Origin: Spirochaetia bacterium
GTDB taxonomy: Bacteria > Spirochaetota > Leptospiria > Leptospirales > Leptonemataceae
Reading direction: 5' to 3'
NCBI GenBank assembly: GCA_029880625.1
Contig: JAOUOA010000204.1
Span: 1-5,985, forward strand
DNA: 5,985 nt
This document shows, one piece after another, positions 1 through 4,634 of this stretch. The first letter of the stretch is position 1. Each line of letters opens with the position of its first letter. The position numbers were made by a program, and so were the translations under genes. The notes beneath the pieces were generated by a model that searched no databases, was not told where the DNA came from, and saw only the letters and a program-made list of their open reading frames with translations.

Positions 1-1299
1 CGGGACGGAATTGACGAACTGATTATCGGCGCTCTGACATCCCTGATTGGATTGATTTCGCTCTTTATCGGATTTACGCGAAGACGTCAGATTCAGAAAT
101 TCATGTTTGCATTTCCTTTATTCGCCTCCGGAACAGGCCTGTGGATGCTTTTCGGCAGCCAGCTTTTTGTTTTTCTTGCCGGGATGCCTTCCTTATTCTT
201 TCTTCTGGCCATTTTTTTTCAGGCTGTATGGGTTGTTTCGCTTTATATGTTTCACAGACAGATGCTCGGCTCCGGTCCTTTCGGGATCATTAACTGGATT
301 ATGTATTCCTCTGCATTCTTTATGGGATTAAATGTTATCTTTCTTATCTCAAATCAAATTCAACCGCAAAACAATCTGTATTTCAACATCATGAACATTA
401 TTAATTACATAATCCTCTTTTTGATTATTCTGACCCTTCCCGTCCATGCTCTGTACCGCGCATTATCCGGCGACAGAGAAGCGCAGATTCTGACTCTTTC
501 CATAGCTGTTCTTGCTTCTTTCGGACTCCGGGAAGTTCTTGGCGATCTGGACGTATTTCCCAGAGAAAGAATTTACTACCACTACGGAGTAATGATTTTT
601 ATTTTTCTCCTGGGATACCTTTACAACCGCCGTCTCATCCAGACTTCAGAAGAGCTCATTCAAAAAAAGATGGCGCTTTCTCTTGCAGAACGCGACCTTG
701 AAAAATCACAGTTAAAGCTTTTACAGGATAGAATGAATCCGCATTTTCTTTTTAATTCGCTTTCGGCGCTCCATGCCCTGATCGAACAGAAGCAGAGCGA
801 AAAAGCAGGCGAAACTGCTGAAATCCTTACAGACCATTACCGTTTTCTCACCGATCAATCTTCCGAATCTCTCATCCCGCTGGAGCAGGAACTTGAATTC
901 TGCGAAAATTTTTTAAAAATGCAGGAAATCCGTTTCGGGGAAAACTTTTCCTACACACTGAATTATGACAGGCCGCTGCCCTCCATTCAGATTCCGCCTC
1001 TTTCCGTACAGCCTCTGATTGAAAATTCCATCAAACACGGCCTTAGACGAAGATCCGGCCCCGGCAGGATTGACGTGCGCATAGAACTCCTTGACGACGG
1101 CTGCAGAATTAAAGTGGCCGATAACGGCGATGCCGTAAAAACAGATGATCCCTACGGGCGTTCGCTTGGAAATATTCAAAAACGCCTCAGACATTTCTAC
1201 AAAGATGCCGATTTAACCATTCAAAATCAAGATCCCGGACCGGGCGTCGCTGTAATCATTGAATTTAATAATTTCATAAAGGAGAATCAGACTGAATGA
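1..1299 (+). CDS. 7TM LytS/YehU-family sensor histidine kinase, 5'-partial
   Basis: Membrane sensor kinase that autophosphorylates on histidine and should phosphorylate the LytTR regulator encoded next. The frame is open from base 1. The first candidate start, a TTG at 52, has no ribosome site and cuts the first membrane helix (IIGALTSLIGLISLFIGF), so the gene begins upstream. Numbering from that TTG, further hydrophobic helices lie near 20-37, 44-66, 82-100, 113-131, 144-160 and 177-191. With the first this makes seven, as in the 7TMR-DISM membrane module; an extracellular sensor domain is expected upstream. A linker helix (about 195-225) leads to the His_kinase (PF06580) H-box NPHFLFNSL with His231, the N-box PLIENSIKHGL with Asn325, and a HATPase end with VADNGD and SLGNIQKRL. 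The G1 box reads DNGDA instead of the usual DNGxG. The family call is firm; the 7TMR-DISM assignment is by pattern only. Confidence 0.9.
   Translation, partial: RDGIDELIIGALTSLIGLISLFIGFTRRRQIQKFMFAFPLFASGTGLWMLFGSQLFVFLAGMPSLFFLLAIFFQAVWVVSLYMFHRQMLGSGPFGIINWIMYSSAFFMGLNVIFLISNQIQPQNNLYFNIMNIINYIILFLIILTLPVHALYRALSGDREAQILTLSIAVLASFGLREVLGDLDVFPRERIYYHYGVMIFIFLLGYLYNRRLIQTSEELIQKKMALSLAERDLEKSQLKLLQDRMNPHFLFNSLSALHALIEQKQSEKAGETAEILTDHYRFLTDQSSESLIPLEQELEFCENFLKMQEIRFGENFSYTLNYDRPLPSIQIPPLSVQPLIENSIKHGLRRRSGPGRIDVRIELLDDGCRIKVADNGDAVKTDDPYGRSLGNIQKRLRHFYKDADLTIQNQDPGPGVAVIIEFNNFIKENQTE
1278..1284 (+). promoter_or_regulatory. Ribosome binding site for the LytTR regulator
   Basis: AAAGGAG lies inside the last codons of the kinase gene, 11 nt before the ATG at 1296. 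That ATG overlaps the kinase stop (ATGA, 1296-1299), so the regulator is probably translated both by this site and by coupling to the kinase. Confidence 0.65.
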
Positions 1300-2024
1300 C
1301 GAAGCAGACTCTGTCCGTAATTTTAGTAGAAGATGAAATCCAGTCCAGAGATCTTCTGATTGACTATATTTCGTCACGGCCCGAGCTTTCCCTTCGTGGC
1401 ATTGCAAGAGACGGAGCGGAAGCTCTTGAAAAAATCCGTTCAGAAAACTTTGATCTGGTCTTTTTAGATATTGATCTTCCCATCATGAGCGGTCTTGAAG
1501 TTCTTGAACAGCTTGACCGCATTCCCTATATTATTTTTATTACGGCAATGGGCGGCCATGCTCTCAAAGCGTTTGAACTCGGGGCTCTGGACTACCTGAA
1601 AAAACCGATCACGCGGGAACGCTTCAGCCTGTCCCTTGACAGAGCCGTAAAAAGAATCCGGAAAAGCGAAGAAGAGGAAAAGCCCCTGAACAATGCCGGA
1701 CTTCTTGTCACAGAAAAAGAAAATCATTTTCTGGTTCCTTTCCATGAAATCATTTATATAACATCCCATGAAAAGCATTCCGTCATCCATACCGAAAAGC
1801 GGGATTTAGAAACGCCCCGTCTCCTTCATGAAGTCGAAAAAAAGCTTCCGGAGCAGTTTCTCAGAATTCATAAACAGACCATCATCAATCTTCGCTACAT
1901 ATCTCATATCCAGTATCTGATTGGAGGACGCTACCAGGTTTTCCTGAAAGATTCCGATGAAACCACTCTCACTGCAGGAAGAAAATATGCAGAAATCTTA
2001 AAAGAAATGCTCAATCACCGATAA
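1296..2024 (+). CDS. LytTR-family DNA-binding response regulator
   Basis: Response regulator of the LytR/AlgR/YehT type, 242 aa, a normal length for the family. The N-terminal receiver (about 6-122) has the acidic pair Glu12-Asp13, the phospho-acceptor Asp58 in LVFLDIDLP, Thr83 in FITAM, and Lys103-Pro104. After a charged linker (122-133, KRIRKSEEEEKP) comes a LytTR domain (about 135-240) with the characteristic FLRIHKQTIINLRYISHI block. The ATG overlaps the kinase stop by 4 bp, so the two are one operon and a cognate pair. LytTR proteins usually bind paired 9-bp direct repeats about two helical turns apart. Such repeats occur just downstream at 2073-2102, so control of the neighbouring membrane-protein gene is a reasonable inference. 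The physiological signal and regulon cannot be told from the sequence. Confidence 0.95.
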   Translation: MTKQTLSVILVEDEIQSRDLLIDYISSRPELSLRGIARDGAEALEKIRSENFDLVFLDIDLPIMSGLEVLEQLDRIPYIIFITAMGGHALKAFELGALDYLKKPITRERFSLSLDRAVKRIRKSEEEEKPLNNAGLLVTEKENHFLVPFHEIIYITSHEKHSVIHTEKRDLETPRLLHEVEKKLPEQFLRIHKQTIINLRYISHIQYLIGGRYQVFLKDSDETTLTAGRKYAEILKEMLNHR

Positions 2025-2072
2025 ATCTGCAATTCCGATGAAACGGCAAAGTGACGGATAATCCCAATCTGT

Positions 2073-2117
2073 ATCGTTCATTCCCTTCTATATAACGTTC
2101 CTTCCAGGACCGTTGAC
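2073..2117 (+). promoter_or_regulatory. Candidate LytTR-binding direct repeats
   Basis: Three CGTT-centred 9-mers lie upstream of the predicted promoter: ATCGTTCAT (2073-2081), AACGTTCCT (2094-2102) and ACCGTTGAC (2109-2117). Each matches 8 of 9 positions of the published LytTR consensus [TA][AC][CA]GTTN[AG][TG]. The first two are separated by exactly 12 bp, the spacing typical of LytTR sites, and end 10 bp before the -35 box. The third overlaps the -35 box. Binding by the regulator at 1296-2024 is inferred, not shown. Confidence 0.45.
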
Positions 2118-2141
2118 TGAAATCCCGATTTCCTGTATAAG
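2113..2141 (+). promoter_or_regulatory. Sigma-70-type promoter of the DUF2306 gene
   Basis: TTGACT (-35, 2113-2118) and TATAAG (-10, 2136-2141) are separated by 17 bp, each matching 5 of 6 consensus bases. Transcription would start near 2147-2150, leaving a leader of only about 15 nt before the ATG at 2164. The promoter sits in the only real gap of the plus-strand cluster and is flanked by LytTR-like repeats and covered by a long dyad. Confidence 0.6.
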
Positions 2142-2165
2142 GTAAACATTACAGGGAATCGGGAT
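2122..2165. promoter_or_regulatory. 16-bp dyad over promoter and start codon
   Basis: The arms ATCCCGATTTCCTGTA (2122-2137) and TACAGGGAATCGGGAT (2150-2165) are inverted repeats with one mismatch, which becomes a G-U pair in RNA (2131 with 2156). The spacer is 12 nt. The left arm fills most of the promoter spacer and enters the -10 box. The right arm holds the likely ribosome site (AGGGA, 2153-2157) and the first two bases of the ATG. It could be a repressor operator. It could also be an RBS-masking hairpin formed only in transcripts that read through from upstream. It lacks the T-run of an intrinsic terminator. Confidence 0.6.
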
Positions 2166-2895
2166 GAACCGCAAAACTCAAAATATCACTCTTTATACAG
2201 GACTGGCCCTGTCTGCCCTGCTGGCAGTCTTTATTGCATTTAAATACATATATCTGCTTCTGGTTCCCGATGCAGAAAGCTTAATGCTCCATGCATCCGA
2301 AACCGAGCGGAAGTTTTTCTATCATTTTTACGGATGGCTGATGGAAGCTCGACTGTCATTTCTCTTTCATATCATTTTCGGAAGTACAGCGCTTCTCATC
2401 GGATTTGTTCAACTGCTGATTTTGCCTTCTGAACACAGAAAAACCCATCAAATTTTCGGTTCTTTATATTTTCTCTCCGTATTGTTAAGCGCATCCGGAG
2501 GAATGATCATTGCAGGCGATGCTCTGGGCGGAATTCCTGCACGGGCCGGCTTTACGTTTGCAGGGGTGTTCTGGCTTGGCACGCTGTTGATTTCAGGATG
2601 GATGCTCGGCACAAGTAATTTTAAAAAACACGGGGTCTGGATCAAACTGAATTTTTCGCTGACCTTCGCAGCAGTAACGCTTCGCCTGGAACAGCCTCTG
2701 CTGATTTTAAGCGGAATGGGGCCTGAAATCGCCTATCAGATCGTTTCCTGGATGTGCTGGATTCCAAATTTCATCTTTGCGCTTGTTTTTCTCAAACCGG
2801 TAAAAAGCAATATTTTCACAATTAAAGAGGCGGCTGTTATATTTTTCGTTATGACAGCAGCAGGAATTTTTGCGGCAGGCAGGCTGTTCTTATGA
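2164..2895 (+). CDS. DUF2306-type integral membrane protein
   Basis: Predicted inner-membrane protein of 243 aa with about seven hydrophobic segments (near 9-33, 64-87, 97-117, 128-148, 161-178, 190-210 and 221-242). It resembles the DUF2306 (PF10067) family. Shared features seen are HIIFGSTALLIGFVQL with His69, HRKTHQIFG with His91 and His95, KHGVWIKLNFSLTFAAVTLR with His156 and Arg174, and WMCWIPNFIFA near 196-206. The conserved histidines might bind haem, metal or quinone, but that is speculation; no function is established for the family. The ATG at 2164 is chosen because it places a short basic segment before the first helix. Its ribosome site (AGGGA, 6 nt upstream) is weak and lies in a dyad arm. 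The gene follows a candidate LytTR-controlled promoter and is probably co-transcribed with the sigma factor downstream. Confidence 0.75.
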   Translation: MNRKTQNITLYTGLALSALLAVFIAFKYIYLLLVPDAESLMLHASETERKFFYHFYGWLMEARLSFLFHIIFGSTALLIGFVQLLILPSEHRKTHQIFGSLYFLSVLLSASGGMIIAGDALGGIPARAGFTFAGVFWLGTLLISGWMLGTSNFKKHGVWIKLNFSLTFAAVTLRLEQPLLILSGMGPEIAYQIVSWMCWIPNFIFALVFLKPVKSNIFTIKEAAVIFFVMTAAGIFAAGRLFL

Positions 2896-2899
2896 ATAA

Positions 2900-2936
2900 T
2901 GATTCGCATAAAAAAAGGCCGGGGCATTGCGAATCA
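2900..2936. repeat. 9-bp perfect inverted repeat after the DUF2306 gene
   Basis: TGATTCGCA (2900-2908) and TGCGAATCA (2928-2936) are perfect inverted repeats around a 19-nt loop that contains an A-run and a GGCC core. It starts 4 nt after the DUF2306 stop. There is no T-run immediately 3', so it is not a canonical terminator. It could be a weak attenuator, an mRNA-processing site or a protein site in the 110-nt gap before the sigma gene. I see no convincing promoter in this gap. Confidence 0.4.
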
Positions 2937-2991
2937 GGCGCCGGAAAAGTCATCGTTTTAAGAGTTGGTTTTAATTTTTCAACATTCGAAA

Positions 2992-2998
2992 AGAGGAG
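2992..2998 (+). promoter_or_regulatory. Ribosome binding site deciding the sigma start
   Basis: AGAGGAG lies 7 nt before the ATG at 3006, an ideal Shine-Dalgarno arrangement. The upstream in-frame ATG at 2892, which overlaps the DUF2306 stop, has only a poor purine stretch before it. This favours 3006 as the true start. Confidence 0.75.
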
Positions 2999-3005
2999 AA
3001 TTGAC

Positions 3006-3527
3006 ATGGAACTTCAAACAGCAGAAATCAACATAAGCGAAATGTACAGAAAATATCACACACATGTTTTTCTGTACATCATGAGTCTCTGCAGCCATTT
3101 TGACACTGCAGAAGACATTACCCAGGAGGCTTTTATACAGGCGCATAAATCGCGCAATTCCTTTAACCCGGAAAAAGGGAACTTTCTTCCCTGGATCAAG
3201 GTGATTGCGAAAAACAAATACCTGCGGAGTATGCAGAATTTTTCTGCCAGACATGAATTCGCCACGGATTCAGTTGATCTTGCGGCAGATTCAAGAGATT
3301 CATGCGAGAATCACTTAAACAAACAGGTCACAAAAGAAAAACTGAAGCAGGCTGTGCATCAGCTTCAGGAGCCGGAACAAAGCATTATCCGATGCAAATA
3401 CGAGAAGAATCTTAAGCTCGAAGAAATCGCGCGGGAAATGAATATTTCAAGAAGAACAGTCAGCAGAAAATACATCAATGCAGTAAAGCTTCTGAAGCAA
3501 GAGTTGCAGCATCAGGATTTATTCTGA
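3006..3527 (+). CDS. ECF-type RNA polymerase sigma factor
   Basis: Group 4 (ECF, sigma-70 family) sigma factor of 173 aa, a usual length. Region 2 (about 11-78) contains MYRKYHTHVFLYI, the -10-recognition signature AEDITQEAF (35-43) and LPWIKVIAKNKYLR with Trp63. A linker (79-110) leads to region 4 (about 112-168). Its helix-turn-helix LEEIAREMNISRRTVSRKY (138-156) should read the -35 element. The start at 3006 has a strong ribosome site. An earlier ATG at 2892 would add 38 residues with no family resemblance. No anti-sigma gene is adjacent, unless the upstream DUF2306 membrane protein plays that part, for which the sequence gives no direct evidence. The last 9 bp overlap the end of the convergent receiver-kinase gene. 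Which genes it controls is unknown. Confidence 0.9.
   Translation: MELQTAEINISEMYRKYHTHVFLYIMSLCSHFDTAEDITQEAFIQAHKSRNSFNPEKGNFLPWIKVIAKNKYLRSMQNFSARHEFATDSVDLAADSRDSCENHLNKQVTKEKLKQAVHQLQEPEQSIIRCKYEKNLKLEEIAREMNISRRTVSRKYINAVKLLKQELQHQDLF
3042..3079. repeat. 12-bp perfect inverted repeat in the sigma gene start
   Basis: ATGTACAGAAAA (3042-3053) and TTTTCTGTACAT (3068-3079) are perfect inverted repeats with a 14-nt spacer. They lie 36-73 nt into the sigma coding sequence. In mRNA this would form a hairpin early in the gene; on DNA it could be a dyad binding site. It is within conserved region 2 coding sequence, so coincidence is possible. Confidence 0.5.
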
Positions 3528-4634
3528 GGACGAAACATTCAGTTTCATGCGCACTTCCGTTCCGTGACCGTCCGGATCGGTTTCTTTTTCCTTTGAATCA
3601 ATCGTAATGCTTCCGCCGTATGCCTCAATAAATTTTTTCACAAGAGGCATTCCGTACCCCGTCCCCCTTTCTCCGCGGGTTCCGGACCGGGAAACAGATT
3701 TTCCGGCATCAAAAATATTCTGCAGAACACTTTCCGGCATACCGATGCCGTGATCGCGGATGGAAAGATCCAGATGACCGTTTACCCGCTCCGCCTGTAT
3801 CTGAATCACAGAACCCGGTTCAGAAAATTTCATGGCATTGGTCAGAAGATTATTTACAACTGAATTTACAAAGGATGTTTTTTCAACCCGCACCTGAAAT
3901 TCCGGATCTACGTCCAGTTCCATGCGAATTTCCTTTTCTTCAATCCTGCGGTTCAGGATTCGGAGAGATTCCTGAAGAAGGTCGTTCAAATTCATCTTTT
4001 CGATCGACAGATGAATTTTATTTTCATCAAGCGCCATCATTTTTCGGACAAGATCAACCGTATCCAGTCCGTTTTCCATTACCGTTTTGATATCACCGAT
4101 AAAGCGCTTGATTTCTTCAGGATTTTCCTCGGAAAGACGGGCAATACTGATCACGAATCCCATCGGATTGGTGAGATCATGACAGAGCATATGAAGAAGC
4201 TCTTTTCTTTCTTCGCTTACGGATCGAATAAAATCTTCATGCCGCTTTACTTTTAAATGCGTATCCACGCGAGAAAGAAGCTCTGCGGGATTAAACGGCT
4301 TTCGAACATAATCCACTGCGCCGGCCGCAAATCCTTTGACAATATCGCTTTCACGGCTCATTGCGGTAAGAAAAATTACCGGAATATCCGCTGTATCCTC
4401 TGAAGACTGAAGTTCCCTGCACACTTCAAAGCCATCCATTCCCGGCATCATAATATCAAGAAGGATCAAAGAAGGCTTTTTTTCCGATTTTGCTATTTTC
4501 AGGCATCCTTCGCCGTTCAATGCAGCTTTGAGACGGTATTTTCCTTTTAAAAGATCCCGTAGGATATCCAGATTTTCCGGCGTGTCATCTACAATTAAGA
4601 TATATTCTTCATTTATGTCTGCATCTGCGCTCAT
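3519..4634 (-). CDS. Receiver-histidine kinase fusion (REC-HisKA-HATPase)
   Basis: Soluble kinase of 371 aa with an N-terminal receiver instead of a sensor. The receiver (about 11-130) has Asp16-Asp17, phospho-acceptor Asp60 in LILLDIMMPGMDG, Thr90 and Lys112-Pro113. The dimerisation domain has the H-box LLHMLCHDLTNP with His152. The ATPase domain has the N-box VVNNLLTNAMKFS with Asn266, G1 box DHGIGMP (Asp294) and G2 box GERGTGYGMPLVKKF. No membrane segment or output domain is seen, so it is cytoplasmic and its kinase activity is probably set by phosphorylation of Asp60. Its ATG overlaps the stop of the Hpt-bearing hybrid kinase (ATGA, 4631-4634), which makes that Hpt the likely phosphodonor (inference). 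The ribosome site AGGAAGGT (plus-strand 4641-4648) lies 6 nt upstream. The target of the phosphoryl group from His152 is not in the window. Confidence 0.92.
   Translation of the reverse strand: MSADADINEEYILIVDDTPENLDILRDLLKGKYRLKAALNGEGCLKIAKSEKKPSLILLDIMMPGMDGFEVCRELQSSEDTADIPVIFLTAMSRESDIVKGFAAGAVDYVRKPFNPAELLSRVDTHLKVKRHEDFIRSVSEERKELLHMLCHDLTNPMGFVISIARLSEENPEEIKRFIGDIKTVMENGLDTVDLVRKMMALDENKIHLSIEKMNLNDLLQESLRILNRRIEEKEIRMELDVDPEFQVRVEKTSFVNSVVNNLLTNAMKFSEPGSVIQIQAERVNGHLDLSIRDHGIGMPESVLQNIFDAGKSVSRSGTRGERGTGYGMPLVKKFIEAYGGSITIDSKEKETDPDGHGTEVRMKLNVSSSE

Noticed and set aside
52..54. TTG at 52 as start of the LytS-type kinase
   Set aside because: The frame is open to base 1, there is no ribosome site before it, and it lies inside a predicted membrane helix.
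913..1790. Minus-strand open frames of 64 to 108 codons opposite the kinase and LytTR genes
   Set aside because: All are shadows of strongly supported coding sequence.
2122..2165. Dyad as an intrinsic terminator of the kinase/LytTR operon
   Set aside because: No T-run follows, and the dyad includes the next gene's ribosome site and start codon.
2896..3005. A separate or autoregulated ECF promoter before the sigma gene
   Set aside because: TTTAAT at 2970-2975 lacks a matching -35 box, and GGAAAAG at 2943 lacks a well-spaced ECF -10 element.
3512..3527. TCAG...CTGA as a bidirectional terminator between convergent genes
   Set aside because: The stem is only 4 bp with no T-run on either strand.
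3875..4256. Plus-strand open frames of 71 and 81 codons
   Set aside because: They are antisense to conserved kinase motifs of the receiver-kinase gene and have no ribosome site or family resemblance.
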